NCBI RefSeq assembly: GCF_014217335.1
Contig: NZ_CP060092.1
Coordinates: 4,178,501-4,242,500, forward strand
DNA from: Teredinibacter purpureus
GTDB lineage: Bacteria; Pseudomonadota; Gammaproteobacteria; Pseudomonadales; Cellvibrionaceae
Reading direction: 5' to 3'
DNA: 64,000 nucleotides
Below, piece by piece: positions 19,188 through 28,242 of the stretch. Made by a program: the position numbers and the translations under genes. The notes beneath the pieces were generated by a model. It had not been told where the DNA came from, searched no databases, and saw only the letters and a program-made list of their open reading frames with translations. The stretch's first letter is position 1. Every line of letters begins with the position of its first letter.

Positions 19188-20053
19188 GACGCCGCTCCCA
19201 CAACAAAAGGCCAACGGCAATGCCACGCAATCACCTTTCCTTTGAGACGGGTCTCCGAAGTATCGGCAATAGCCGCCGCTACCTGGGCAATACCAACTCG
19301 GCGCAAACCTCTACCGTAAGCACTTATTAACGCTTTATGAGCCAAAATATTAATTAAACGAGGAATTCCACCAGAGCCAACACTTAGCAACCAAAGCGCT
19401 CGACGGGAAAACAAATGCTGGTTGCCACCCGCAGAATCCAATCGATGCCGGATATAATCAGCCACACCTTTACTAGAAAAGGGCTTAAGGTATTCGGAAA
19501 AAATAATGCGCTGTTTCAGCTGACGTAAATCGGTTCGTGAAAGTAACGTATCTAATTCTGGCTGCCCCAACATCACCACTTGCAATAGTTTTCGTTTCTC
19601 AGTTTCCAAGTTGGTTAACAGCCGCAAACTTTCTATCGTTTCTCGAGGCATTGCTTGAGCCTCGTCAACAACCAGCACCACTTGCTTCCCATGATGCGCC
19701 AACTGCATTAATTTCCGGTAGATAGATGACATTAAAACGTGCGCTTGCATTTGCGGATTGTAATCGGCCCCAATTTCTTGCGCCACAAAGGCTTTCAATT
19801 CTTCCGGTGACAAGTAAGGGTTAGGAATATAGGCAGTAACGAATTTATCCTTCAAACGCGATAACAGTATTCGGCACAACAACGTTTTACCTGTACCCAC
19901 TTCACCTACAATTTTAATGAAACCTTCACAATGCTGAAGCGCCACCAGCATTGTATTCAATGCCTCTCTATGGCTTTGTTGATTTAAAAAGAACTGTGTA
20001 TCCGGTGTTAGCGAAAACGGATGCTCCTCTAAATGAAAAAACTCATGGTACAT
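19184..20053 (-). CDS. mshM: MSHA biogenesis ATPase MshM (ExeA-like)
   Basis: This 289-residue AAA ATPase has Walker A GEVGTGKT at 50-57 and Walker B LVVDEAQ at about 128-134, followed by the SGGIPRLINILAHKAL segment of ExeA-family proteins. It lacks the membrane and peptidoglycan-binding parts of GspA (5134-6729), with which it shares the MYH-F-L-E--F N-terminal pattern. It lies between mshL and mshN in the canonical order and probably helps MshL secretin assembly. Confidence 0.92.
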   Translation of the reverse strand: MYHEFFHLEEHPFSLTPDTQFFLNQQSHREALNTMLVALQHCEGFIKIVGEVGTGKTLLCRILLSRLKDKFVTAYIPNPYLSPEELKAFVAQEIGADYNPQMQAHVLMSSIYRKLMQLAHHGKQVVLVVDEAQAMPRETIESLRLLTNLETEKRKLLQVVMLGQPELDTLLSRTDLRQLKQRIIFSEYLKPFSSKGVADYIRHRLDSAGGNQHLFSRRALWLLSVGSGGIPRLINILAHKALISAYGRGLRRVGIAQVAAAIADTSETRLKGKVIAWHCRWPFVVGAAS

Positions 20054-20061
20054 GGCGTATC

Positions 20062-21792
20062 CTAGTCGTCTCGCGAACGATATAAATCAGACATACCGCC
20101 AATGTTTCTGTCAACCCGCGACATTTCCTCGTCCCAAGTACTTTCATCGACAACGACAGGGCGCATGAGTATGACCAACTCTGTTTTAATTTTTCGCGTC
20201 TCTCTCGTTTTAAACATACTTTTCAGAATGGGAATATCACCTAGCACCGGACGTTTTCCGGCTACATCTACGGTTGATTCTTGCATTAAACCTCCCAGCA
20301 CAACGACCTGCCCACTCTTTGCTCGCACGATACTGTCGGACTCTCGAACATCACGCAAGGCCAGCGGCAGCGAGAAAAATTCTTCACCTACATTAATGTT
20401 TTTAATCTGATCTTCTACCTGGCTAACAATAGGGTGAACATGCAATATCACATCACCGTTTTCCGCTATCTGCGGCGTAACATCTAGTGCAATACCACTA
20501 AAAAAGGACTCTAATTCTATTTCGGGAATATTCTGTATACTCGAGGCACTGGTGGTTGTGCTATTCGATACACCCGTAACAAAAAACTCATCAGAACCAA
20601 CCCTAATAATCGCTTTTTGATTATTAACGGTAGAAATTCGTGGGCTCGATAACACTTGCACATTGCCTTGCGTTTCAAGTAAAGAAAGCAATTGTGTCAC
20701 GTCCAATACATTCAACACTGACGTTACTACAGATTCATTAGCACCTTCCCCACGTAGAACCACATCGCCTAAAGTGCCAGCAGCAGAACGAGACGAGCTC
20801 ATCGCAATTGAACCGCTTATAGCACCCCAATTGATACCCGCCTCAAACCCCTCATTTAACCGAACCTCGAGAATTTTGGTTTCAAGCACAACTTGCCGCT
20901 TAACACTCACCTCAGAACGCTCAAGAAAATCGCGAACTGCACCTAACTCGTTCGGCAACGCTTTAACGACAACCAGCCCTGCCTGAGGGTTGGTCATAAC
21001 CATTCGGCCATCATTTGGGCCGCCAATAATCGCGTCGATAGTTTGGTGAATAGATCCCCAAAAATCCGTTTTATTCAATGTTTGTATTCGAGCTCCCGGC
21101 GTCAGGCTGGTTGAATTTGAGTTTTGTCCGTCAAAGTAGCCCAATAGATTTCCCGACTCAGACTGCCCTCCTCCACCGCTGCGACTGCCACTACCACTAC
21201 CACCACTTCGGCTGTCGCTATCACTAGAGGTTATCTTGCCAATACTGACGCTCGTATCAGTCACACCCACCCTTTTGATATCGAGATAGTTGATGGGGAA
21301 AACTTCGGTTCTTAATTTACGGGCATATATCGTGTAAATATTATGCTTGAACTTATATTCATAACCGTAAACATCACGGGTAACATTTAAAACGTCGGTA
21401 ATAGTGACATTTTTTAATTCGAGAGAAATAAAACCCGACACGTCAGGATGAGCAACAACATTTACACCAGAATCAGCCACCAAACTCAGAAAAAATGTTC
21501 GTGCTGGGACGCGATTTACCGAAATATCAAATCGTTCAACACTAGATCGTTGCTCTGCGGAGCTCCCAGACATTAACCCCGTAGCATTATTTAATAAACT
21601 AGCCGAAACTTCTGACGGTACCGCTTGCTGTTCATGCCCATACGCTTCATGGGTGGTTAGCACCTCAGCCATAACATCTTCAGCCGCGGTTTGGTCTTGT
21701 GGTACAGAAGAGCAAGACACCAATAATACGGTTGTAATGAGAGCCAATAATTGTTTCTGCAAGCGGCTCGAATCCATTTTTAAGTCGTTCAT
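20062..21792 (-). CDS. mshL: MSHA outer-membrane secretin MshL
   Basis: This 576-residue secretin forms the outer-membrane channel of the pilus. The N-terminus has a lipobox (LLVSC, Cys near residue 27), so it is probably a lipoprotein. An STN-like domain (about 90-150), a Ser/Gly-rich loop (about 190-215), an N1-like domain and a C-terminal secretin domain (about 330-560) follow, with VVLGGLMQES and VPILGDIP-type motifs near the end. It starts 21 bases after mshK. Confidence 0.93.
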   Translation of the reverse strand: MNDLKMDSSRLQKQLLALITTVLLVSCSSVPQDQTAAEDVMAEVLTTHEAYGHEQQAVPSEVSASLLNNATGLMSGSSAEQRSSVERFDISVNRVPARTFFLSLVADSGVNVVAHPDVSGFISLELKNVTITDVLNVTRDVYGYEYKFKHNIYTIYARKLRTEVFPINYLDIKRVGVTDTSVSIGKITSSDSDSRSGGSGSGSRSGGGGQSESGNLLGYFDGQNSNSTSLTPGARIQTLNKTDFWGSIHQTIDAIIGGPNDGRMVMTNPQAGLVVVKALPNELGAVRDFLERSEVSVKRQVVLETKILEVRLNEGFEAGINWGAISGSIAMSSSRSAAGTLGDVVLRGEGANESVVTSVLNVLDVTQLLSLLETQGNVQVLSSPRISTVNNQKAIIRVGSDEFFVTGVSNSTTTSASSIQNIPEIELESFFSGIALDVTPQIAENGDVILHVHPIVSQVEDQIKNINVGEEFFSLPLALRDVRESDSIVRAKSGQVVVLGGLMQESTVDVAGKRPVLGDIPILKSMFKTRETRKIKTELVILMRPVVVDESTWDEEMSRVDRNIGGMSDLYRSRDD

Positions 21793-21813
21793 AATTTTCT
21801 ATCTGCCCGTCGT

Positions 21814-22161
21814 TTAACGAGAATGCTTTACGATATTAGGACGAAGGCTAATCACGCCAGTTTGACCGTTCCGGCTATAGACAACACTTTTATCTCGAAC
21901 TTTAATCACTGTAGCGCCATCAACGACGCTACCCTCACGAACTGCCTGGCCGTTAATAATGGCTTCACTTCTAGATGCACTTAAATAAACAGCCTGCAAA
22001 ACCAAACTTTTTTGCGCGGATACCTTTCGTTGATACCCCAGAGGCGCAGTGGGGTCTTGGAGTGTTTCATTTGGCGTATTATTTAGATTAGCGGAAACAG
22101 CCGTTGCAGGAAAACAGGTTATTAACACCCACATAACGACGTTAAAACAATGTTTAAACAC
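21814..22161 (-). CDS. mshK: MSHA biogenesis protein MshK
   Basis: This 115-residue periplasmic protein has a cleavable signal peptide (about 1-24, ending VSA), then LQDPTAPLGY and a C-terminal small beta domain with AIINGQAVREGSVVDGATV, the pattern shared by MshK, PilP and GspB tails. It overlaps the end of mshJ by 8 bases, so translation is probably coupled. Confidence 0.85.
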   Translation of the reverse strand: MFKHCFNVVMWVLITCFPATAVSANLNNTPNETLQDPTAPLGYQRKVSAQKSLVLQAVYLSASRSEAIINGQAVREGSVVDGATVIKVRDKSVVYSRNGQTGVISLRPNIVKHSR

Positions 22162-22930
22162 CTAACACCCCCTTATCTGTAGAAAGGGTATAAACTTCGA
22201 GGGATACCTCTGCATTAGGGTAACTCTTCACCTCATATTCAATAAAATCCCAGTATAATTTCCACGGCAATTGTTCAAGCTGTTGCAGATAATCTATTAC
22301 CGCAAAATAGTCTCCTCTAAGCGACACTCGAACCGCATGCTTATAAACACCGACTATGCGCTCTTCCGCCAATCGCGCTTCATCAACGGTTGACGTCAGC
22401 TGACGCACAGAACGTTGCGCGAGCTCTTCCTCTAAAAACTCAACCTCTTCAAGCTCTACCGTTTCTACGGTTCTACTTTCCGCTAGCTGTAATTTTTTAG
22501 GTGCGATTGCACGCATACCCATTAGCTGTAGCCTATTCGATTCGCGTAACACATCGTAGAGCACTTGGGATAGTTGATCAGCAGAAAGCAAACCCACCGA
22601 CATTTCTTGCAGCTCAATATTGGCGTTTTCCAGCAGCCCCTCCAAACGCAGTATTTCTCGTCGTTTGGGTGCATTTGGATCGCTACTTAAGCTATTGACA
22701 AGCACCTGCTCCTGGGCGGAAAGAACCTTCAATTCTCGATTCGCTTCTTCAAAGCGCTGAACCAACAACTCTCTCTTTGAGGATAAACCACCTTCAATGG
22801 TTAAGCTCCATACGAGATAAATTACAAGCAAACACGATACCGTAATTAATATTTTCTCTCTCATTTGCAACGCGAGAAATTTTTCTTCCACTTTGCTCCA
22901 ACGCTCGGTAAATGTGGTGGCAATACTCAT
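22154..22930 (-). CDS. mshJ: MSHA biogenesis protein MshJ (PilO-like)
   Basis: This bitopic inner-membrane protein of about 258 residues has a membrane segment near 28-48 followed by a coiled coil and a PilO/GspM-like ferredoxin fold. I chose the ATG at 22930 over the GTG at 22936 because GAGGGA lies 6 bases upstream. The first start would overlap the upstream stop by 4 bases, so either is possible. It forms the PilN/PilO-type inner-membrane pair with the upstream gene. Confidence 0.85.
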   Translation of the reverse strand: MSIATTFTERWSKVEEKFLALQMREKILITVSCLLVIYLVWSLTIEGGLSSKRELLVQRFEEANRELKVLSAQEQVLVNSLSSDPNAPKRREILRLEGLLENANIELQEMSVGLLSADQLSQVLYDVLRESNRLQLMGMRAIAPKKLQLAESRTVETVELEEVEFLEEELAQRSVRQLTSTVDEARLAEERIVGVYKHAVRVSLRGDYFAVIDYLQQLEQLPWKLYWDFIEYEVKSYPNAEVSLEVYTLSTDKGVLGV

Positions 22931-22932
22931 GG

Positions 22933-23550
22933 TCACTCCCTCTCCACCGCCAGTTTATAAACGGGCTCAAATCCGAGTGTAAAGGCATGTGCAGTAGATC
23001 CTTTTTTCTCTGCAACACTCAACAAGCCAAAATGAGTGCCCGTAAAACTAGGTTCAAACTGTAGTTTTTGGATATAAGTAGCAACATCTTCCGCTTTCAG
23101 CGTTTCGCCCATCACTTGCAAATACTGCCCACCGTCTGATAACGATATTTTTTTCAATGAAATACTCTTCATAGACTGCCTTGCAAGAGCCCTCATTGCA
23201 TGGGCAAAACCTTCTGAATTACCAAGATTTTGTCCCTCAATAATCTCACCCACCTGTTCACGCCCTTCTAGCGCTGCACGCAAATACTTTAACCGAACGT
23301 CAATTTTATTGTTTTTAAAGGATGGTGTTTTTTTAGTGAATATATCTAACTGTTGTTTGGCTACGATCTGCTGGTTTTCCAATACAATAACTTGCTGCTC
23401 AAGGGTTTCTAGGTTAGCAATGGCAATAAAATAAAACGCAATGTAAATACCAATAACACCCACAACAGAAAACATTAAACTATTTGCGGTAAGCCATTCT
23501 TTCGCAGGTTTTAATTCTGATAGATATAAATTAACTTGCTGTATAGCCAT
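22933..23550 (-). CDS. mshI2: MSHA biogenesis protein, PilN-like (MshI2)
   Basis: This PilN-like protein of about 205 residues starts MAIQQVNLYLSELKP, where the VNL element is the conserved cytoplasmic anchor that binds the PilM-like partner. A membrane segment (about 30-50) and a periplasmic coiled coil follow. The ATG at 23550 is chosen because it gives the canonical VNLY start and lies 4 bases after the mshI stop; the longer frame would overlap mshI. Confidence 0.82.
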   Translation of the reverse strand: MAIQQVNLYLSELKPAKEWLTANSLMFSVVGVIGIYIAFYFIAIANLETLEQQVIVLENQQIVAKQQLDIFTKKTPSFKNNKIDVRLKYLRAALEGREQVGEIIEGQNLGNSEGFAHAMRALARQSMKSISLKKISLSDGGQYLQVMGETLKAEDVATYIQKLQFEPSFTGTHFGLLSVAEKKGSTAHAFTLGFEPVYKLAVERE

Positions 23551-23554
23551 ACGT

Positions 23555-24538
23555 TTACGGCGCCCCCACACTATCAATATTTCCAGCAACCGAATTACGT
23601 AGAGCAGCCCCTAACGCTGCCGCACACGCATGCAGTAAAGGCTCTTTATTTTCATCATCTACCGAGACAGATGCAGTAAAATTCAAGTATTTCACAGGAA
23701 CACTTAAACCGCGCAAGATATCCGTTGTAATTTTATCTTCACTGATATTATCCCCGCAAATATACAAATTTGTGGGGGGCGGCTGGCCCATTTGCCTTTC
23801 GTAGTAGTCAAGCGATCGCTGCACTTCAAGAATAAAGCTATCAATGGGGATATCATCTAGCAACCCAGCCCCATATTTAATCTGAAACTGACGTGACAAA
23901 TACATATTGCCTTTTCGATAAAGAGATACGCTACCCTGCCCTTCAAGCAAGCGGACAATCGCTACCCCACGACTTTCGGGATGATCTAGATCTTGTAAGT
24001 ACGCTAAATTTCGCAGCGCTAACTCACCTATATCGATCGATTCTAACGACAAGCCCGACTGATTTACCAGAGACACTAACGAGCTTAAACGACTTAATTC
24101 TGCCACTACAACATAAGCCATTTTTTTACCTCTACTCCCATCGTGAGGCAAGAGAAAAACATCTATCGCGGCTTTTGCAACGGGAATGGAAATTAGGTCT
24201 TTTATTCGCCACCTAACAGCTTCTCGCATCTCCACTTCCGGCACATCGGGTGCTTCAACGAGCAATAATTGGTAATCACTACTCGGAAGGACTAAATTGC
24301 ACGGGCAAGCTGTTAAGCCATGGGTTTCGACCCAATCGGTTAACATGGTCGCTTGATCGCTAATAGATGATTCGTCTAGAAGGATGTCTGAATGGAGTAT
24401 TTGAGGGCGTAGCGAAGCTACTGACTCCGTTTGAACCCATTTATCAGCACATACGGCTACAGCCAGGCCATTTGGCTGACATTCGATACCCACGTGTGTT
24501 TTGCGGGCGGAGAGTTTAGAAAGCAAATTTTTTAACAT
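23555..24538 (-). CDS. mshI: MSHA biogenesis protein MshI (PilM-like actin-fold ATPase)
   Basis: This 327-residue PilM/GspL-like protein of the actin fold is the first gene of the MSHA operon and is probably the cytoplasmic base protein. Visible family features are the IECQPNGLAVAV N-terminal strand, the EAVRWRIKDLI segment and the EVQRSLDYYERQ helix before the second subdomain. Upstream is a 141-bp gap shared with the divergent trmL start at 24680, where the operon promoter should lie. Confidence 0.86.
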   Translation of the reverse strand: MLKNLLSKLSARKTHVGIECQPNGLAVAVCADKWVQTESVASLRPQILHSDILLDESSISDQATMLTDWVETHGLTACPCNLVLPSSDYQLLLVEAPDVPEVEMREAVRWRIKDLISIPVAKAAIDVFLLPHDGSRGKKMAYVVVAELSRLSSLVSLVNQSGLSLESIDIGELALRNLAYLQDLDHPESRGVAIVRLLEGQGSVSLYRKGNMYLSRQFQIKYGAGLLDDIPIDSFILEVQRSLDYYERQMGQPPPTNLYICGDNISEDKITTDILRGLSVPVKYLNFTASVSVDDENKEPLLHACAAALGAALRNSVAGNIDSVGAP

Positions 24539-24679
24539 GGCAGCTAGCAGTGAGCTCCCCTTCTCGGATGATTCAGTGCAAAATAACTCGTTTTTATAAT
24601 TATTACCCGACTAATAGCGTTTATTATAGACATTACTTACGCTTTTGTGTGTAAGTTATTGGCAACATGTGAGTTTTCT

Positions 24680-25165
24680 ATGTTTAACATCGTTCTTTTT
24701 GAACCTGAAATACCCCCCAATACTGGCAATATTATCCGGTTGTGTGCAAACACAGGCTGTCGTTTACACCTTATAGAACCTCTTGGTTTTGTCTTAGACG
24801 ACAAACGTCTTCGCCGTGCGGGCCTAGATTACGCCGAATGGGAAACCGTAACCACACACTCTAATTGGGATGCATTTTTAAAACATTTAAACGGTTCCAC
24901 CATTTGGGCCTTATCGACCAAGGGTACCCAAACGCATTCTGATGCGGCATTTGCGGAAGGAGACTATTTACTCTTCGGGCCAGAAACACGAGGCCTTCCC
25001 GTCGATATTCGTCAATCATTACCTGCAAACAATGTACTTAGGATACCGATGATCAAAGGTAGCCGTAGCATGAACCTTTCTAATGCAACAGCCGTTATGT
25101 TATACGAAGCATGGCGCCAACTGGACTATGCTGGTGCAGTACCACCGCCCGCTATCAAGGGCTGA
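24680..25165 (+). CDS. trmL: tRNA (cytidine(34)-2'-O)-methyltransferase TrmL
   Basis: This SpoU-family (SPOUT) methyltransferase of about 161 residues should methylate the wobble ribose of tRNA-Leu isoacceptors. It shows [20 protein letters not shown] near the N-terminus, the [10 protein letters not shown] motif 2 and the [13 protein letters not shown] motif 3 with the trefoil-knot Asn. The ATG at 24680 is used because TrmL proteins begin directly at this MFNIVL-type strand; the upstream frame to 24647 would add 11 unconserved residues. Confidence 0.93.
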   Translation: MFNIVLFEPEIPPNTGNIIRLCANTGCRLHLIEPLGFVLDDKRLRRAGLDYAEWETVTTHSNWDAFLKHLNGSTIWALSTKGTQTHSDAAFAEGDYLLFGPETRGLPVDIRQSLPANNVLRIPMIKGSRSMNLSNATAVMLYEAWRQLDYAGAVPPPAIKG

Positions 25166-25221
25166 GCTAATCCGTCCAAAAACAACCGAACCCTGCGCGC
25201 AAAACATCTATGAACATCTTC

Positions 25222-25256
25222 GATTGTTTTTTAGGCCTGCAGGCCTGTGAACAATC
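25222..25256. repeat. Nested inverted repeat
   Basis: GATTGTT (25222-25228) pairs with AACAATC (25250-25256) and encloses the perfect 14-bp palindrome AGGCCTGCAGGCCT (25233-25246). It could end trmL transcription or bind a dimeric regulator; the run of six T's inside the left side is not placed like a normal terminator tail. Confidence 0.6.
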
Positions 25257-25275
25257 AGCTAACACGCTAAAAGAT

Positions 25276-25315
25276 CTTTAGTATTAACAGTTAATGCTCG
25301 ATATTAATGCTAAAG
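25276..25315. repeat. 12-bp inverted repeat
   Basis: CTTTAGTATTAA and TTAATGCTAAAG pair over 12 positions with one G-T wobble, separated by a 16-base loop. It lies about 205 bases before the mannanase start. Confidence 0.6.
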
Positions 25316-25520
25316 AATGAACTAAACAACTGTAGAGCCCAAGTATCCAATCATTACGGTGATCAAAAGGTGCATATAAGTGCCATTTATCGAAGGTATT
25401 TTTAACTACCCTTCTCCTAATGACTGGTAGACTTGCACATGAAACCGGTAACATTGCTCGAAAACACCCTTAACATGTGGCATAAAATACCACTTGCTAG
25501 TGACGTCTGAGGAGAATCTT

Positions 25521-26588
25521 ATGGACATTAAACCGTTAACATCGCTATTGGCTGCAGGCCTATTGGCGCTATCATTAATCGGCAGCCATTCAGCGCTTGC
25601 CGCCACCAAACCTGTCACACCCAATGCCTCGGAGGAAGCAAAAGCCCTCCTAAAATATCTCTATAAAATCTCAGGTAAAAAAATCCTGACGGGCCAGCAC
25701 AATGCGCCTCTTAACGGCTCTAATCGTTTGGCTGGTATGCACAAGCAAACGGGAGAATACCCCGCAATATTCGGGCAGGACTTCGGTTTTAGTGAACCGG
25801 GTTCATGGGACGGTATAAATTTTCGTCAAAATATCGTAGATGAAGCTATTCGTCGACATCATGAGGGCTTTATTAACACCATTATGTGGCATGCGATTAT
25901 CCCCACTCAGGATGAACCCGGGGACTTTGCTAACGCCATTCAGGCCCAGCTAACAGATGAAGAGTGGACAGAACTCACGACCGCTGGAACTCATCTAAAC
26001 GAACGCTGGAAGTCTCAGGTGGATGTTATCGCCTGGCACCTAAAACAGCTACAGTATGCCGACGTACCCGTGCTCTGGCGACCCTACCATGAAATGAATG
26101 GCTTTTGGTTTTGGTGGGGCTACAGACAAGGCCCGGATGGCTACGCAAAGCTATGGGAAATGCTCTACGAGCGGTTAGTAACCTTTCACAAACTGGACAA
26201 TTTAATATGGGTCTGGAACGCCAATGAAGTAAAAGATCGAGTGCCCGATTACAAACTATTCTACCCAGGCCACGCGTTTGTCGATGTTCTCGCAACCGAC
26301 GTTTACAGTAAACGTTATGACGAAGACAACTACAACCAATTGCTTGAACTCGCTGAAGGTCGCCCCATTGCACTAGGCGAGGTAGGCGGATTTCCAACCC
26401 CAGAAATGCTTGAGCAACAGCGTGAATGGGCTTGGTTTATGAGCTGGCGTGATCCCGATAATTTCTTCTGGAATGACGGTGATTCAATGCGCGCACTGTT
26501 CAGCTACAAGCGTTCCACCTCTTGGCATGAGCTACCCTGGGTTGATAATAAAGGGCCTGTTCGCATGCACGCCCCTATCATAAAGTAG
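25521..26588 (+). CDS. Secreted GH26 beta-mannanase
   Basis: This 355-residue secreted glycoside hydrolase of family 26 should cut beta-1,4-mannan. A signal peptide (about 1-28, ending ALA) precedes a single catalytic domain with no binding module. The acid/base is Glu191 in RPYHEMNG and the nucleophile is Glu287 in ALGEVGG; the WFWWG segment after the acid is typical of GH26 mannanases. The ATG at 25521 is chosen because GAGGAG lies about 7 bases upstream. The extracellular action and exact product pattern are inferred from the family. A TonB-dependent receptor lies 31 kb away, too far to link. Confidence 0.93.
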   Translation: MDIKPLTSLLAAGLLALSLIGSHSALAATKPVTPNASEEAKALLKYLYKISGKKILTGQHNAPLNGSNRLAGMHKQTGEYPAIFGQDFGFSEPGSWDGINFRQNIVDEAIRRHHEGFINTIMWHAIIPTQDEPGDFANAIQAQLTDEEWTELTTAGTHLNERWKSQVDVIAWHLKQLQYADVPVLWRPYHEMNGFWFWWGYRQGPDGYAKLWEMLYERLVTFHKLDNLIWVWNANEVKDRVPDYKLFYPGHAFVDVLATDVYSKRYDEDNYNQLLELAEGRPIALGEVGGFPTPEMLEQQREWAWFMSWRDPDNFFWNDGDSMRALFSYKRSTSWHELPWVDNKGPVRMHAPIIK

Positions 26589-26611
26589 ATCAACACCTAG
26601 CCTCGATACTT

Positions 26612-26642
26612 TCAACTAAGCGTCCTATGGGCGCTTAGTTGA
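26612..26642. terminator. Strong hairpin between converging mannanase and aspartoacylase-family genes
   Basis: TCAACTAAGCGTCC pairs with GGGCGCTTAGTTGA over 14 positions with one T-G wobble and a TAT loop. It sits in the 59-base gap between converging stop codons, and a short AT-rich stretch follows on both sides. It is probably a bidirectional terminator. Confidence 0.65.
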
Positions 26643-26647
26643 TTAAT

Positions 26648-28075
26648 TTAAGAATCCTCAAGCACACTCTCACCCGCTGAATCTTCCTCCAGCTCGAACA
26701 ATGGCTTCACCTCACTATCATCGCCTTCAGATGCGGGAGAATCGACAGCATCCAACAATGGCGGCGTACCACCCTCCACCCATTCAATCGATGATTCTAA
26801 CCCCAAATGATAAGCCGCAAAACCCGGGTACATAACCTGATTTAATGCCATCCCAATAACCCGCCCAGCAAAAGGGGACACAACCTCTTGCCGATGATTT
26901 GTGATAGGGTCCGTTATAACGCCCAATAACTGTCCCTCTCGAACACTATCGCCCAGCAATACCTCACTAAACAGAATACCACCCGACGTCACCCTCACCC
27001 ACCGTGACTGATAGTAAGCTGGCTCAGTTTTAAACTCCCAGAAAGGGCGCCTATTCAGCATTTCCAAGCCATCCAATAGCGATTCCACGCTCTTAACCCC
27101 ATGATTCACGGCAGACTTCTGTAATTGGTGCGGCTGCCCAGCCTCAAAAGTGATAGCCGGAATACCGTAATCCACCGCCGCACGTCGCAAACAACCAGGT
27201 GCTCCCTCACTATGCACAGCAACCACCGCACCCATTTTTTTTGCAAGGTCTGCCACCTCGGGCAACCTTAAGTTCGCACGCAATTGAGGTAAGTTAGTGC
27301 GATGAAAGGAACCTGTATGTAAATCGACGAGCATATCGCAATGCCGAACAACGTCCTGAAAGAACGAATGAGCAATGCGCGATGCCGAACTGCCATTAGC
27401 ATTACCAGGGAAATACCGATTCAAATCACGTCGATCAGGCAAATACCGAGAGGAACGTCTAAAGCCTTGTAAATTGACAATGGGTACGCCAATTACCGTT
27501 CCGGCCAAATCTTCAGCCTCGATGCTGTAGAGGATATGCCGCACCACCTCTATACCGTTTAACTCATCGCCATGCGTTGCCGCCACGAGACACAATCTTG
27601 GGCCGGGCTTTGCGCCATGAACAACTAACACAGCCGTCGGCGCAGAAATCCCCATGAAGGATACATTGGGTGACCACGATAGCCGAGTAGAGGTGCCAGC
27701 CGGCACTTCGGACCCCAAAAGAACTAGCGGAGCCTGCACGGGTAAAGACTCAACCGCTGGCAAAGGCGGATCAACAACCGTTTCGCTCTCGCCTCCCACT
27801 ATTTTTATGGGAACCGAAACTGGCCGCTCATCGACCGGCATAAGCGGCTCTTTAATCTCGACACCTAGGAGCTCTGAGGCCACCATAGACTCAATGGGCG
27901 CGACTACCTCCTTAAGATCTATATTTTCGGCCTGTTTTAGCACGGTAACGTCCGGCACAGAAGCCTCGCTCACAGACAAACCGTCTTCTAGTGGCTCAGC
28001 CCAAGAAGTTTCGAGCAATATAACCATTAACAATGATACTGCCGTGAAATAATGGATAAATCTGGCTACAGCCAT
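26648..28075 (-). CDS. Succinylglutamate desuccinylase/aspartoacylase family protein, exported
   Basis: This 475-residue zinc hydrolase of the M14-like AstE/AspA family has a signal peptide (about 1-27) and a long variable N-terminal region (about 30-130). The catalytic domain has zinc ligands His168 and Glu171 in THGDELNGIE and His253 in DLHTGS. A C-terminal beta-barrel module (about 365-430, with RVTSGGILF and SPFAGRV segments) resembles a lipoyl-like fold. An acidic tail follows. The substrate is unknown; the exported location would be unusual for an amino-acid deacylase and suggests a role outside the cytoplasm. Confidence 0.78.
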   Translation of the reverse strand: MAVARFIHYFTAVSLLMVILLETSWAEPLEDGLSVSEASVPDVTVLKQAENIDLKEVVAPIESMVASELLGVEIKEPLMPVDERPVSVPIKIVGGESETVVDPPLPAVESLPVQAPLVLLGSEVPAGTSTRLSWSPNVSFMGISAPTAVLVVHGAKPGPRLCLVAATHGDELNGIEVVRHILYSIEAEDLAGTVIGVPIVNLQGFRRSSRYLPDRRDLNRYFPGNANGSSASRIAHSFFQDVVRHCDMLVDLHTGSFHRTNLPQLRANLRLPEVADLAKKMGAVVAVHSEGAPGCLRRAAVDYGIPAITFEAGQPHQLQKSAVNHGVKSVESLLDGLEMLNRRPFWEFKTEPAYYQSRWVRVTSGGILFSEVLLGDSVREGQLLGVITDPITNHRQEVVSPFAGRVIGMALNQVMYPGFAAYHLGLESSIEWVEGGTPPLLDAVDSPASEGDDSEVKPLFELEEDSAGESVLEDS

Positions 28076-28242
28076 TGAATCTCCTAGGTTAAAACAGGTT
28101 ACGGCATCTATAACAACCTCAAATTTTGAGCTGTCATGTGCGCCATTTTTCTTAAATTACCTTTCGTTCGGCATGCTTTCATCCAGTTACGCTGGAATTC
28201 TGTTAGAATCAGCCGCTTTGAAAAATCAAGGACCATGGGTCG

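Larger units (their letters stand above)
25166..25520. promoter_or_regulatory. Intergenic region upstream of the mannanase, with two inverted repeats
   Basis: No gene is seen here. Two strong inverted repeats lie in it (25222-25256 and 25276-25315, listed separately). AT-rich sequence follows up to the mannanase ribosome-binding site, TGAGGAGA at 25507-25514. It probably holds the trmL 3' end and the GH26 control region. Confidence 0.5.
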
